The notes: generated from the letters alone by a model not told the origin. A stretch of 64,000 nucleotides of DNA from Winogradskya humida (GCF_016862215.1 NZ_BOMN01000080.1:1-64000), one strand, 5' to 3'; shown: positions 53,538-63,047, numbered from the stretch's first letter. Translations and numbers: made by a program.

Positions 53538-54812
53538 CTACTGGCCGGCGGGCTCAGCGGTCGGGTCGGCGGGGTCGGCTTCGGCCGGCGTGCTGGAGAG
53601 CAGCCCGGCAGCGGCGAGCGGATCCGTGAGCAACGGATCGAACGCAAGCTCCGCAGCCCCGATCAGTGCGGCCTCGTCCCCCAGCGCCGTGGCCCGCAGC
53701 TGCAGGTGTTCCCGGGACGCGGGCAGCGCCATCATGTCGAGGCGGCGGCGGATGGCCGGGGCGGTGGCCGGGTAGAGGTCGCCGAGGGTGCCGCCGAAGA
53801 TGACGATGTCCGGGTTGAAGACGTTGACCAGGTTGGCGACGCCGAAGCCGAGCCAGTCCCCGACCCGGTCCAGCGCCGCGAGGGCAGCGGCGTCGCCTCG
53901 CTCGGCTGCGCGTACGACGGGGAGGTGGCCTGAACCCGGCGGCAGGCCGGCGTGCCGGAGCAGTGCTTCCGTGCCGATCTCGGTTTCCCAGCAGCCTTTC
54001 GAGCCGCACCCGCAGCGCCGGCCGGACGGGTTGACGACCATGTGGCCGACCTTGCCGCTGTGGCCGCGGTGGCCGATGACGAGGCGGCCGCCGGTCACGA
54101 TGCCGGCGCTGACGCCGAGGTCGCCGTGCAGGTAGATGAGGTCGTCGATGCCGGCGGCGGCGCCCCGGGTGTGTTCGGCGAGGGCGGCGATGTCGGCCAG
54201 GTCGCCGACGAGGAAGCGGCCGGGGGCGTCGAGGGCTGCGTCGAGCGCGGCGGCCAGCCCTTCGTCCGCGCCGCCGACGTCGAGGGTGCCGTCGTCCGCG
54301 CGGGTGGTGTCGGCGACCGCGACCGCGCCGCCGGCGCAGAAGCCCTCCGGTTCGAGGGAGCGGACCAGGGCGGCGAGGGTGGGTACAACGTCGCCGGGCG
54401 GGCGGGGTGCCTCGCGCAGGTCGAGGATGCGGCCGCCGAGTCCGACGCGGGCGGCGCGGAGCCGGTCGGCCTCGATGCTCAGGGCGTCGGCGTAGACCGC
54501 TGCCGAGCGCGGGCTGACCAGGGGTGAGGGGCGGCCGGCCCGGCGTGCCGGGGGCGGGGCCTCCTCCGTGACGAGTCCGGAGGCGGCGAGGTCCGCGGCG
54601 AGGGCGCCGATCGTGCTGCGGTTCAGGCCGAGGCTGCTGGTCAGTTCCGCGCGGGAGGTCGGGCCGTGCACGTGCACATAACGAAGGACGGCGCCGAGGT
54701 TCTGGCGGCGGATCTCCTCCTGACCGGCGGCCGGGGAGGGCGGTGCGGGCGATTGCGGGTCGGCGGCGGCCGCGGATCCCGTACGCAGCCCGCGGCGCAG
54801 CGGGGTCACCAC
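53538..54812 (-). CDS. ROK-family transcriptional regulator (XylR/NagC type)
   Basis: A 424-aa protein. An N-terminal winged helix (LGAVLRYVHVHGPTSRAELTSSLGLNRSTIGALAADLAASGLV, about 38-82) is followed by a ROK sugar-kinase-like domain with the zinc motif CGCGSKGCWE (about residues 265-275), HGDLGVSAGIVTGG and FNPDIVIFGG. The catalytic ExGH pattern reads GKVGHM, so it is a sensor rather than a kinase (inference). The GTG start follows GGAAGGAG by 7 nt. It lies downstream of a sugar ABC operon, which it probably regulates. Confidence 0.88.
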   Translation of the reverse strand: MVTPLRRGLRTGSAAAADPQSPAPPSPAAGQEEIRRQNLGAVLRYVHVHGPTSRAELTSSLGLNRSTIGALAADLAASGLVTEEAPPPARRAGRPSPLVSPRSAAVYADALSIEADRLRAARVGLGGRILDLREAPRPPGDVVPTLAALVRSLEPEGFCAGGAVAVADTTRADDGTLDVGGADEGLAAALDAALDAPGRFLVGDLADIAALAEHTRGAAAGIDDLIYLHGDLGVSAGIVTGGRLVIGHRGHSGKVGHMVVNPSGRRCGCGSKGCWETEIGTEALLRHAGLPPGSGHLPVVRAAERGDAAALAALDRVGDWLGFGVANLVNVFNPDIVIFGGTLGDLYPATAPAIRRRLDMMALPASREHLQLRATALGDEAALIGAAELAFDPLLTDPLAAAGLLSSTPAEADPADPTAEPAGQ

Positions 54813-54841
54813 CAGCGGGCTCCTTCCGGGCCGGGAACGAC

Positions 54842-54961
54842 GAACGGGCCGTGGACCGATGAACGGGCCGTAGACCAGCGAACGGCCGTGGACCAGCGAA
54901 CGGCCGTGGACCGGCGAACGGTCATGGACCGGCGAACGGTCATGGACCGGCGAACGGTCAT
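54842..54961. repeat. 18-19 bp tandem repeats between the sugar-binding protein and ROK genes
   Basis: Seven copies of a unit opening GAACGG start at 54842, 54861, 54880, 54898, 54916, 54934 and 54952 (unit GAACGGcCGTGGACCrGC). They fill the gap between the terminator of the binding-protein gene and the ROK start, immediately upstream of the ROK ribosome site. Confidence 0.88.
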
Positions 54962-55029
54962 CGGGCCGGCGAGAGGGAAACGGGCCGATGACCTACAAAA
55001 CGGACATGGAGCTCGGGGGACACGGCAAA

Positions 55030-55058
55030 GGGTCCCCGGAGACGGACTCCGGGGACCC
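55030..55058 (-). terminator. Intrinsic terminator after the sugar-binding protein gene
   Basis: Perfect 12-bp stem GGGTCCCCGGAG (55030-55041) / CTCCGGGGACCC (55047-55058) with a 5-nt loop, followed on the minus strand by TTTGCC. It lies 16 nt after the stop codon at 55074 and probably separates the ABC operon from the ROK gene. Confidence 0.8.
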
Positions 55059-55073
55059 CAAGGGTGCTGCTGC

Positions 55074-56177
55074 TTACTTGGTGAGTGCCGCGAGCTTCGG
55101 GTCGTTCGCGTACGCCTCGGCCGCGTTGGCCTTGGTCACCGCGACCGGGGGAAGCAGGTAGGTGTCGACGACCTTGCTGCCGTTGTTGTACGACTTGGTG
55201 TCGTTGACCTCGGGGGCGTTACCGGCCTGCAGCGCCTTGACCATGGTGAGGGTCTGGGCGACGAGGGTACGGGTGTCCTTGTTGATGGTCATGTACTGCT
55301 CGCCGGCGACGATCGACTTGACCGACTCGACCTCGGAGTCCTGGCCGGTGACGACCGGGACAGCCTTGTTACGGCTCTTGACCGACTGGATGATGGCGCG
55401 GGCCAGCGTGTCGTTCGGGGAGAGGACGCCGTCCAGCTCCTTGCTGCCGTACGTGGAGGTCAGCAGCTGGTCCATGCGGGCCTGCGCACCCTCGGCCTTC
55501 CAGCCCTGGATGGCGATCTGCTTGAAGTCCTTCTGACCCGAGGTGACAACGACGTTGCCCTTGTCGATCTCCGGCTTGAGGACGTCCATCGCGCCGTTGA
55601 AGAACACGGTCGCGTTGTTGTCGTCGGGGGAACCGGCGAACAGCTCGATGTTGTACGGGCCGGTCGGCTTCTTGGCCTTCATGCCGTCCAGCAGGGCCTG
55701 GCCCTGGAGCTGGCCGACCTTGAAGTTGTCGAACGCGACGTAGTAGTCGACGTCCGGCGTACCGGTGATCAGGCGGTCGTACGCGATGACCTTGGCACCG
55801 GCGGCGTGGGCCGCGGTGACCTGGGTCGACAGCTGCGCGGCGTCGGTCGCGCCGATGACGATGACCTTCGCACCCTTGGTCACCATGGCGGTGATCTGGG
55901 CCTGCTGGTCGGCCACCGTGGTGGACGCGCCGGCGTACTGCACGTCGCTGGTGAAACCGGCCTCCTTGAGACCGTTGGTGAACAGGTCACCGGCGAGGAC
56001 CCAGTTCTCCGAGGTCTTCGCGGGGAGCGCCACACCGATGAGGGAGTTGGCGGCGAAGCCCTTGGCGCTGTCGCCACTGCCGCTGTCGGTGTCGCCGTCG
56101 CGGCCGGAGCCACAAGCCGTCAAGGCCAGCATCGCGATGGCGCCGACCGCCACCGTCTTGCCGAAGAAATTACGCAT
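55074..56177 (-). CDS. Sugar ABC transporter substrate-binding lipoprotein (ChvE/XylF type)
   Basis: A 367-aa lipoprotein: signal peptide with lipobox LTAC (Cys22), then a periplasmic-binding fold of the ribose/xylose/ChvE group. It shows IGVALPAKTSENWVLAGDLF, AKVIVIGATDAAQL, VIAYDRLITGTPDVDYYVAFDN (ligand Arg/Asp), GPYNIELFAGSPDDNNATVFFNGAMD and VVTGQDSEVESVKSIVAGEQYMTINKD. It is the last gene of a three-gene importer and is followed by a strong terminator. The ligand is probably an aldose such as xylose, arabinose or galactose (family inference). Confidence 0.9.
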   Translation of the reverse strand: MRNFFGKTVAVGAIAMLALTACGSGRDGDTDSGSGDSAKGFAANSLIGVALPAKTSENWVLAGDLFTNGLKEAGFTSDVQYAGASTTVADQQAQITAMVTKGAKVIVIGATDAAQLSTQVTAAHAAGAKVIAYDRLITGTPDVDYYVAFDNFKVGQLQGQALLDGMKAKKPTGPYNIELFAGSPDDNNATVFFNGAMDVLKPEIDKGNVVVTSGQKDFKQIAIQGWKAEGAQARMDQLLTSTYGSKELDGVLSPNDTLARAIIQSVKSRNKAVPVVTGQDSEVESVKSIVAGEQYMTINKDTRTLVAQTLTMVKALQAGNAPEVNDTKSYNNGSKVVDTYLLPPVAVTKANAAEAYANDPKLAALTK

Positions 56178-56236
56178 GCGGGGGTTAGCCCTTCTAGTGA
56201 GAGGTGTTGCGGGTGAGAGGGGGGTGGTGACCGGCG

Positions 56237-57562
56237 TCAGCCGGCCACCGTCGTCTTCGCGGGCTCGTTGCCCGTGTCCGACGTGGGTGCCGGTTTGGAT
56301 GGTTCGTCCCGGCGGAAGGGGCGCGTCAGGCTTCCGATGATGGAGAAGCGCCCCTGGCTCTTGTTGTAGACGTCCAGCGCCACCGCGAGCAGCAGCACCA
56401 GGCCCTTGATGATCTGCACCCGGTCGGAGCCGACACCGAGCAGCTGGAGGCCGTTGTTGAGCACGGCCATGACCAGGCCACCGACGATGGAGCCGGAGAT
56501 GGTGCCGATACCGCCGGAGACCGCGGCGCCACCGATGAACACGGCGGCGATCGCGTCGAGCTCCCAGCTCAGGCCGTCCTGCGGGCCGGAGGCGGCGGAG
56601 CGGGCCACGAAGATCATGCCGGCCAGCGAGGCCAGGATCGACATGTTCATCATGACGAAGAAGTTGACCCGCTTGAGCTTCACACCGGACAGTTCCGCGG
56701 CGCGTGAGTTGCCACCGACCGCGTAGATGTGCCGGCCGCCCGCGGTGTTGCGGGTGTAGAAGCCGTAGATCAGGACCAGGGCCACGAGGATCAGACCCGA
56801 GATCGGGAAGCTGGTGCCGACCCGGCCACCCGCGAAGCGCAGGGTCACGAAGATCAGCACGGCGACCATGACGGCCATCCGGAAGATCGAGACCCACAGC
56901 GGCGCCGGTTCGGCGTTCATGTCCTTGCGGGTCTTGCGGGCCTGCAGCTCCCGCCACACCACCGCGAGGCAGGCGGCGAGGCCGAGCAGCAGCGTCAGGT
57001 TGTTGTAGCCGGTGTCCGGGCCGACCTCGGGCAGGAAGCCCGCGCCGATGTCCTGGAACCCCTTGGGCACCGGGATGGTGTCCGCGTTACCGACGTACTG
57101 GTTGGCGCCGCGCCACAGCAGCATGCCGGCCAGGGTGACGATGAAGGCGGGGACGCCCACGTAGGCGACCCAGAAGCCCTGCCAGGCACCGATGACCGCA
57201 CCGATCGCGAGGCCGAAGAGGATGGCGACGGGCCAGGGGAGGCTCCAGTCCGCCATCGACTTGGCGACCAGGATGCCGGTGAACGCGGCGACCGAGCCGA
57301 CCGAGAGGTCGATGTGGCCGGCCACGATCACCATCAGCATGCCGATGGCCAGGATCAGGATGTACGAGTTCTGCTGGAACAGCGCGATCAGGTTGTCCGA
57401 CCGCAGCGTCAGGCCGTCCCCGAAGCCCACACCCAGGTTGTTGGCGGTGAGGAACTGGAACAGCAGGACGATCGCCACCAGGGTGAAGATCATCCCGAAC
57501 TGGCGGGCGTTGGAGGTCGTGCCTCCGAACAGGTTCTTCTGAAGGTCCTTGAATCGGCTCAT
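56237..57562 (-). CDS. Sugar ABC transporter permease (XylH/GguB/MmsB type)
   Basis: A 441-aa membrane protein with about ten helices and the family motifs [64 protein letters not shown] and [26 protein letters not shown]. Its ATG overlaps the ATPase stop by 4 bp. The charged C-terminal tail is cytoplasmic. Confidence 0.93.
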   Translation of the reverse strand: MSRFKDLQKNLFGGTTSNARQFGMIFTLVAIVLLFQFLTANNLGVGFGDGLTLRSDNLIALFQQNSYILILAIGMLMVIVAGHIDLSVGSVAAFTGILVAKSMADWSLPWPVAILFGLAIGAVIGAWQGFWVAYVGVPAFIVTLAGMLLWRGANQYVGNADTIPVPKGFQDIGAGFLPEVGPDTGYNNLTLLLGLAACLAVVWRELQARKTRKDMNAEPAPLWVSIFRMAVMVAVLIFVTLRFAGGRVGTSFPISGLILVALVLIYGFYTRNTAGGRHIYAVGGNSRAAELSGVKLKRVNFFVMMNMSILASLAGMIFVARSAASGPQDGLSWELDAIAAVFIGGAAVSGGIGTISGSIVGGLVMAVLNNGLQLLGVGSDRVQIIKGLVLLLAVALDVYNKSQGRFSIIGSLTRPFRRDEPSKPAPTSDTGNEPAKTTVAG

Positions 57563-59109
57563 CGCGTCTGCATCTTCTTCGTCGAGGTCATCTGCTTCAT
57601 GAGGGTCTCCGGGTCCGCCTGTTCGCGGGCGAGCTCGCCCGTGATCTGGCCTTCGAACACGGTGTAGATGCGGTCGCAGAGGCCGATCAGCTCCGGCAGC
57701 TCCGAGGAGATGACGATGACGCCTTTGCCCTGGTCGGCGAGCCGCTGGATGATGCCGTAGATCTCGTACTTCGCGCCCACGTCGATACCGCGGGTGGGCT
57801 CGTCGAGGATCAGCAGGTCAGGGTCGGTGAACATCCACTTCGCCAGGACGACCTTCTGCTGGTTGCCGCCGGAGAGCTTGGAGACTCCCTCGTCGACCGT
57901 CGGAGCCTTGGTACGCAGCTCCTTGCGGTACGCCTCGGCGGCGTCGTACTCCTCGACCTCGTTCAGCACGCCGTGGTGCGAGATCTTGGAGAGCTTCGCG
58001 GCCACCGTCGAGGTCTTGATGTCGTCGAGCAGGTTGAGGCCGATCGCCTTGCGGTCCTCGCTGACGTACGCCAGGCCGTTGTCGATCGCGTCGGCGACCG
58101 ACTTCAGCTTGATCTCCTTGCCGTCCTTGAAGATCTGGCCGGACTCGAAGACGCCGTAGGAACGGCCGAAGATGCTCATCGCCAGCTCGGTGCGGCCGGC
58201 GCCCATCAGGCCCGCGAAGCCCACGATCTCGCCCTTGCGCACGTTGAAGCTCTCGTGCTTGCAGACCTGCCGGTCGGCGGAGATCGGGTGGCGCACGTTC
58301 CAGTCGCGGACCTCGAAGAAGACCTCGCCGATGTTCGGCGTGTGGTCGGGGAAGCGGCTGCTGAGCTCGCGGCCGACCATGCCCCGCACGATGCGGTCCT
58401 CGTCGACGCCGTCGCCCCGCACGTCCAGCGTCTCGACGGTCTTGCCGTCGCGCAGGATCGTGATCGAGTCGGAGATGGCCTCGATCTCGTTCAGCTTGTG
58501 CGAGATCATGATCGAGGTGACGCCGCGCTCGCGGAACCCGCGCAGCAGGTCGAGCAGGTGCTGGGAGTCAGCCTCGTTCAGCGCCGCGGTGGGCTCGTCG
58601 AGAATGAGCAGCTTGACGTCCTTGGCGAACGCCTTGGCGATCTCGACGAGCTGCTGCTTGCCGACGCCGATGTCCTTGATCAGGGTGTCCGGGTCCTCGG
58701 AGAGCCCGACGCGGGCCATCAGGTCGAGGGCCTGGCGCTGCGCGGACTTCCAGTCGATCGCGCCGCGCCTGCGCGGCTCGTTACCGAGGAAGATGTTCTC
58801 GGTGATCGACATGTCCGGGATGAGCGCGAGCTCCTGATGGATGATCACGATGCCGGCGTTCTCGCTCTGCCGGATGTCGGAGAACCGCGCCGGAGAGCCC
58901 TGGTAAACGATGTCACCGGAGTAGGTGCCGTAGGGGTAGACGCCACTGAGGACCTTCATCAGTGTCGACTTCCCGGCGCCGTTCTCGCCACAGATGGCGT
59001 GGATCTCGCCGGCCTTGACCACCAGGTTGACGTCGGAGAGAGCCTTGACTCCGGGGAACTCCTTGGTGATGTCACGCATCTCCAGGAGGATGGGGGCGTT
59101 TGTCGTCAT
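57559..59109 (-). CDS. Sugar ABC transporter ATP-binding protein, two domains (XylG/GguA/MmsA type)
   Basis: A 516-aa tandem ATPase. Domain 1 has Walker [24 protein letters not shown] and [11 protein letters not shown]. Domain 2 has the degenerate Walker [11 protein letters not shown] typical of monosaccharide importers, [14 protein letters not shown] and [16 protein letters not shown]. The start is ATG at 59109 with GAGGTG 9 nt upstream. The longer frame to 59226 would cross the candidate operator at 59172-59186. It is first in the operon. Confidence 0.93.
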   Translation of the reverse strand: MTTNAPILLEMRDITKEFPGVKALSDVNLVVKAGEIHAICGENGAGKSTLMKVLSGVYPYGTYSGDIVYQGSPARFSDIRQSENAGIVIIHQELALIPDMSITENIFLGNEPRRRGAIDWKSAQRQALDLMARVGLSEDPDTLIKDIGVGKQQLVEIAKAFAKDVKLLILDEPTAALNEADSQHLLDLLRGFRERGVTSIMISHKLNEIEAISDSITILRDGKTVETLDVRGDGVDEDRIVRGMVGRELSSRFPDHTPNIGEVFFEVRDWNVRHPISADRQVCKHESFNVRKGEIVGFAGLMGAGRTELAMSIFGRSYGVFESGQIFKDGKEIKLKSVADAIDNGLAYVSEDRKAIGLNLLDDIKTSTVAAKLSKISHHGVLNEVEEYDAAEAYRKELRTKAPTVDEGVSKLSGGNQQKVVLAKWMFTDPDLLILDEPTRGIDVGAKYEIYGIIQRLADQGKGVIVISSELPELIGLCDRIYTVFEGQITGELAREQADPETLMKQMTSTKKMQTR

Positions 59110-59171
59110 CGCACGCACCACCTCACGAACGTCATGGCTGCCTCCGGAGGGGGATGGAGTTTCGCTGTTTT

Positions 59172-59186
59172 GTTGCCGTCGGCAAC
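59172..59186. promoter_or_regulatory. Candidate operator of the sugar ABC operon
   Basis: GTTGCCG-T-CGGCAAC is a perfect 7-bp-arm palindrome 63-77 bp upstream of the ATPase start, flanked by AT-rich sequence (TTCGCTGTTTT; ATTCCGATGAGAA). It is a plausible binding site for the ROK protein encoded at the end of the cluster. Confidence 0.55.
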
Positions 59187-59255
59187 CTATTCCGATGAGA
59201 AGATGATTCGCAAGTTTCGAGATCACCGTTCAGGTAACAATCCGGCAATGAAGAA

Positions 59256-59279
59256 CCGGGACGCCGAGGGGCGTCCCGG
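59256..59279 (-). terminator. Terminator after the MMPL transporter gene
   Basis: Perfect 10-bp stem CCGGGACGCC (59256-59265) / GGCGTCCCGG (59270-59279), loop of 4, followed on the minus strand by TTCTTCATT. It lies 22 nt beyond the MMPL stop at 59302 and separates it from the sugar operon's promoter. Confidence 0.75.
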
Positions 59280-59301
59280 ACTCCGTGTTAACTCAACCGG
59301 T

Positions 59302-61482
59302 TCAGACGGTGACCGGTTCCCGATCCTCGGGCGCCGCCAGCTCAGCGCGCAGCTTCTCGCCCTCGATGTCGACGTTGGGCAGTGCCCGGTCCAGCCAGCG
59401 CGGCAGCCACCAGGCAGAACGCCCGAGAAGTGACACGACGGCCGGGACGATCGTCATCCGTACGACGAACGCGTCGATCGCGACCCCGAGCGCCAGGGCG
59501 AAGCCCATCGACTTGATGATCGGATCGTCGATCAGGGTGAACCCGGCAAATACGCTGATCATGATCAGGGCGGCGGCGGTGACCACCCGGGCACCGTGCC
59601 CCATGCCGCTGACCGTGGCCTCCTGCGCCCCGGCACCGTGCACGAAGTCCTCGCGCATCCGCGACACGAGGAAGACCTCGTAGTCCATGGCGAGACCGAA
59701 AAGGATCCCGATCAGCAGGATCGGCAGGAAGCTGATCAGCGGCCCCGGGGTGTCGACGCCGAGCAGCCCGGCCAGGTGCCCCTCCTGGAAGATCAGCACG
59801 GTGATCCCGAACGTCGCGCCGACGGTCAGCAGGAAGCCCAGCGCGGCCTTGAGCGGCACCAGGATCGAGCGGAACACCAGCATGAGCAGCAGCACCGACA
59901 GGCCGACGACCAGTACCAGGTAGATCGGCATGGCGTCGGAGAGCTTCTCGGAGACATCGATGCCGACAGCGGTCTGCCCGGTCAGCGACACGTCCGCGCC
60001 GCCGATGCCGTGGGTCCGCTTCCGCACCTCCTGCACGAGCGTCTCGGTGCTCTCCGCGGTCGGCCCGTCCTTCGGGATGATCGCGAGCAGGGCGGTGCGC
60101 TTGTCCCGGCTGAAGTTCGGCGGGGTCACCGCGATCAGGTCCGGCGTGTCCTGCAGCGCGGGGAAGATCAGTTGCACGGCGGCGGCGGTCTTCTCCGGGG
60201 ACGCGCTCGACACGACCATGGCGAGCCGGCCGTTGAACCCCGGCCCGAACCCGGTGCTGATCAGGTCGGCGGCCTCACGTGCGGGCGTACCCTCCGCACT
60301 GGCACTGGGGTCCTGCAACGCGAGCCTCATGCCGGCGGCAGGCAGCGCCAGCGCGCCCAGGCCGAGGATTCCGACAATGATGACGGGTACGCGCAGACGG
60401 GTCACGATCCGCGCCCAGCGGAACCCGAAGCCCTCCTTCGCCGCCGCGGCGGCCCGATCGGCGGACCCGTCCCGCAGCTTGCGCGGCAGCACCTTGGCAC
60501 CCGCGAACCCGAGCAGCGCGGGCAGCAACGTCAGCGCGACCAGCACGGCCACGGCGACGGTCCCCGCGGCGGCCAGCCCCATGACGGTCAGGAACGGGAT
60601 GTTGACGACGGACAGCCCGGCCAGCGCGATGATCACCGTGATCCCGGCGAACAGCACGGCGGAACCAGCGGTCCCGACGGCGCGCGCGGCGGCCTCCTCC
60701 GGCTCCTCCCCCTCGGTCAGATGCTGCCGGTGCCGCGAGGTGATGAACAGCGAGTAGTCGATGCCGACCGCGAGCCCCAGCATCAGCGCGAGCACCGGAG
60801 CCGTGCTGGTCAGCGAGATGACACTGCTCAGCGCGAACAGCCCCGCCATACCCGCGGCCACCCCGATGAGCGCGTTGAGCATCGTCATCCCGGCGGCGAC
60901 CAGCGACCCGAACGTGACCACCAGCACCACGAGCGCGATGACCACGCCGATCCCCTCGGTGCCCCCGACCTCCGGCTCGGCGTTCATCACCTCCCCGCCA
61001 TGCTCCACCCGCAGGCCGGCCGCCCGGGCCGTCGCGCCGCTCTGCTCGTACTTACTGCGCTGATCCGCGGTGACCCCGTCGGCCCGCTCCGCGAACTGCA
61101 CCTGAACCAGCGCATACCGCCCGTCCGGAGAAAGCGCCTTCGCGGCGAACGGATCCACCGCCCCGACCACACCCGGCAGCGCCGAAGCCTCCTTGACCAG
61201 CCCCTGCACCGCCCCGGTCAGCGCCGGGTCGGCGAGCGTCCTCCCCTCGGGAGCCCGCACGACAATGACGCCCGTCGCGCCACTGGCCTCGGGAAACTCA
61301 TGCTTGAGCGCATCGATCGCACGCTGCGACTCCGTGCCGGGCATCGTGAAGTCACTCGACGTCGAGCCCTTGAACGCCAGAGCCGCGCCACCGACGGCAG
61401 CCAGCAGCACAAGCCACAGGACCACCACCATCCTGCGACGCCGGAACGAGGCCCGGCCGAGCCGGTACAGCAGGGTTGCCAT
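59302..61482 (-). CDS. MMPL-family (RND) exporter
   Basis: A 726-aa inner-membrane transporter with the two-half MMPL plan: helix 1 RRRMVVVLWLVLLAAVGGAAL, then an outside domain (ESQRAIDALKHEFPEASGATGVIVV). Five or six helices follow with VLALMLGLAVGIDYSLFITSRHRQHL, then the same in the second half (ILLIGILFGLAMDYEVFLVSRMREDFVHG). The GIDYSLF/AMDYEVF Asp-Tyr motifs carry the proton relay. The start is the ATG at 61482. It is downstream of a TetR gene with operators and is probably a drug or lipid exporter under that repressor. Confidence 0.92.
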   Translation of the reverse strand: MATLLYRLGRASFRRRRMVVVLWLVLLAAVGGAALAFKGSTSSDFTMPGTESQRAIDALKHEFPEASGATGVIVVRAPEGRTLADPALTGAVQGLVKEASALPGVVGAVDPFAAKALSPDGRYALVQVQFAERADGVTADQRSKYEQSGATARAAGLRVEHGGEVMNAEPEVGGTEGIGVVIALVVLVVTFGSLVAAGMTMLNALIGVAAGMAGLFALSSVISLTSTAPVLALMLGLAVGIDYSLFITSRHRQHLTEGEEPEEAAARAVGTAGSAVLFAGITVIIALAGLSVVNIPFLTVMGLAAAGTVAVAVLVALTLLPALLGFAGAKVLPRKLRDGSADRAAAAAKEGFGFRWARIVTRLRVPVIIVGILGLGALALPAAGMRLALQDPSASAEGTPAREAADLISTGFGPGFNGRLAMVVSSASPEKTAAAVQLIFPALQDTPDLIAVTPPNFSRDKRTALLAIIPKDGPTAESTETLVQEVRKRTHGIGGADVSLTGQTAVGIDVSEKLSDAMPIYLVLVVGLSVLLLMLVFRSILVPLKAALGFLLTVGATFGITVLIFQEGHLAGLLGVDTPGPLISFLPILLIGILFGLAMDYEVFLVSRMREDFVHGAGAQEATVSGMGHGARVVTAAALIMISVFAGFTLIDDPIIKSMGFALALGVAIDAFVVRMTIVPAVVSLLGRSAWWLPRWLDRALPNVDIEGEKLRAELAAPEDREPVTV

Positions 61483-61598
61483 GTCAATCCTTGTCAGATG
61501 AGGGGTACGCGAACCCGCGCGGGACTGACCCCGCACGGGGTGCGGTGATGCGGCCTTGCCACCGGCACGGATGCTCTTGCTCTTACCGAGCCGGGCTT

Positions 61599-61700
61599 TG
61601 TGTCAGATGAGGGGGATAACAAGAGCTCTTCTGTCCGGCCGGTCCTGTGTCAGATGCCGGGGAATACAAGAGCTCTTTTGTCCGGCCGGTCCTGTGTCAG
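61599..61700. repeat. 47-bp repeat between the TetR and MMPL genes
   Basis: Units starting TGTGTCAG at 61599, 61646 and 61693 (exact 47-bp period) each contain a palindromic AAGAGCTCTT and GTCCGGCCGGTCC. The third copy is partial and runs into the 3' end of the TetR gene. A related GTCAGATGAGGGG also occurs near 61493. The AAGAGCTCTT part could fold or bind a protein. The gap 61483-61696 has no gene. Confidence 0.85.
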
Positions 61701-62233
61701 TCAGCCGGGAGCAGGGCCCGCCGGGCGACACCGATCAGGGCGGGACGCAGCTCAGCCGCGTCCCGGTCGTCGTCGATGACCACACCGGCGATCCCACCCA
61801 GCAGCACCTCGGCGGCGATGCCGTTACCGGGATCCTCCATACGCCCGGCGAACGCCGCGCACAACTGATCCGTGAGAGGACGCACCGTGTCGAACGCCGG
61901 CTCCTGCAAGAACTGCGGGATGACGTCATAGATCAGGGCGACCTCGTGCCGGAACCGCAGCACCAGGTCGACGTACCCGTCGATGGCCGCGGCCTGCACG
62001 ACCGCGTCGTCGACGGTCTCCAGATGGGCGACGAGCCCGGCCAGCGCAAGCGCCGCGGGAGCGACCAGCGCGTGCAGGATCGCGTCCTTGCTGGCGAAGT
62101 GGTACAGCAGCGTCGCCTTCGAACACCCCACCGCAGCAGCGATCTCCTGCAGCGAGGTGCCCTTGTATCCGGAGTGGGTGAACTGCTCAGCCGCGACGCG
62201 CAGAATCTCGTCACGGGTATTGACGCGAACCAT
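61697..62233 (-). CDS. TetR-family repressor of the MMPL exporter
   Basis: A 178-aa TetR protein with the N-terminal helix-turn-helix TRDEILRVAAEQFTHSGYKGTSLQEIAAAVGCSKATLLYHFASKDAIL (residues about 6-53), followed by a helical ligand domain. It is upstream of and co-oriented with the MMPL gene. Two near-identical palindromes lie directly upstream, so it probably represses its own operon until a ligand is bound. Confidence 0.9.
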   Translation of the reverse strand: MVRVNTRDEILRVAAEQFTHSGYKGTSLQEIAAAVGCSKATLLYHFASKDAILHALVAPAALALAGLVAHLETVDDAVVQAAAIDGYVDLVLRFRHEVALIYDVIPQFLQEPAFDTVRPLTDQLCAAFAGRMEDPGNGIAAEVLLGGIAGVVIDDDRDAAELRPALIGVARRALLPAD

Positions 62234-62246
62234 TGCGCCATCCTGC

Positions 62247-62281
62247 CTGACCGATCGGTCAGAACCTGTCCGATCGGTCAG
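62247..62281. promoter_or_regulatory. Twin TetR operators
   Basis: CTGACCGATCGGTCAG (62247-62262) is a perfect 16-bp palindrome. CTGTCCGATCGGTCAG (62266-62281) repeats it with one mismatch, with centres 19 bp apart. They begin 14 bp upstream of the TetR start. The GACCGATCGGTC core is typical of TetR-type sites in actinobacteria. Confidence 0.85.
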
Positions 62282-62374
62282 CCAAGTGGTGCACCTAACA
62301 CCAAACCCCGCCGGGCCGATGTCCGAGCGCTACCTCGTGGGTCTCATCGGCGCCAGAAAGGGCCCCGACCCCGA

Positions 62375-62510
62375 CCCCTGCCACTGCCCGAGCTCCTGCC
62401 CGGGCCCCGACCCCGGCTCGGACCCCGACCCTGGCCCCGGCCCCGGCTCCGGCCCCCCGGTCCCGGCCCTGGCCCTGGCCCTTGGCCCTTGGCCCTTGGC
62501 AGCATCGTCA
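62375..62510. repeat. Degenerate CCCCGG/GGCCCT low-complexity tract
   Basis: Runs of 6-bp units (CCCCGA, CCCCGG, GGCCCT) fill the gap between the twin operators and the MarR gene. No gene is supported in 62282-62582. Confidence 0.7.
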
Positions 62511-62582
62511 GTCACGCAGAGCGAACCGTCCGCGTGACTCGCTGTCAGTCACGCGGGCGCACCTCACCGTGCGGGGCGGGCC

Positions 62583-62990
62583 TCAATCACGCAGGGTGCG
62601 CAGGATGCGGGTCAGCTCCGTACGGTCCACGGGGTCGAGGGAGCCGAAGAAGCGCTCCGCCTCCGCCTGCCTCGTCGCCTTGATCCGTTCGGCCGTCTCG
62701 CGGCCGGCCCTTGTCAGCGAGACCAGGGTGGCGCGCCGGTCGGCCGGGTCGTGGTCGCGCTCCACCAGGCCGCGCTCCTGGAGGTCGTCGACGACCTCGG
62801 TGGCCGAGCGGGCGGCGATGCGCAGGTGTTCGGCCAGCACGCCGGGGCGCATGGAGCCGTGCCGGGTGAGCTCGCCGATCGCACGCGCCTGGGACGGGGA
62901 GATGCCGAGGGGCTCGAGGGTCTCCTTGCCGAGGTGGCGCAGGCGGCGGGCGACGGACCAGAAGAGTTCGGAGAGTGTGCTGTCCTCCAC
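62583..62990 (-). CDS. MarR-family regulator
   Basis: A 135-aa winged-helix protein: LFWSVARRLRHLGKETLEPLGISPSQARAIGELTRHGSMRPGVLAEHLRIAARSATEVVDDLQERGLVERDHDPADRRATLVSLT, with the DPADRR wing typical of MarR. The GTG at 62990 aligns with the family start. The frame continues to an ATG at 63047, but that ATG lies inside the candidate operator and very close to the divergent gene. It is divergent from an ABC exporter and likely represses it. Confidence 0.85.
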   Translation of the reverse strand: MEDSTLSELFWSVARRLRHLGKETLEPLGISPSQARAIGELTRHGSMRPGVLAEHLRIAARSATEVVDDLQERGLVERDHDPADRRATLVSLTRAGRETAERIKATRQAEAERFFGSLDPVDRTELTRILRTLRD

Positions 62991-63026
62991 AGGGAATACC
63001 GTACCAGCGGTTGCTGTTGTTCCCTC

Positions 63027-63047
63027 ATGTTGAGGTAACCTCAGCAT
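63027..63047. promoter_or_regulatory. Candidate MarR operator
   Basis: A 21-bp imperfect palindrome centred on TGAGGT-A-ACCTCA (63031-63043 core) with outer ATG/CAT arms lies between the divergent MarR and ABC exporter genes, where it could control both. Confidence 0.65.

Noticed and set aside
59596-61548. A 650-aa plus-strand open frame
   Set aside because: It is antisense to the MMPL gene, has an Arg/Gln/His-rich composition and no domains.
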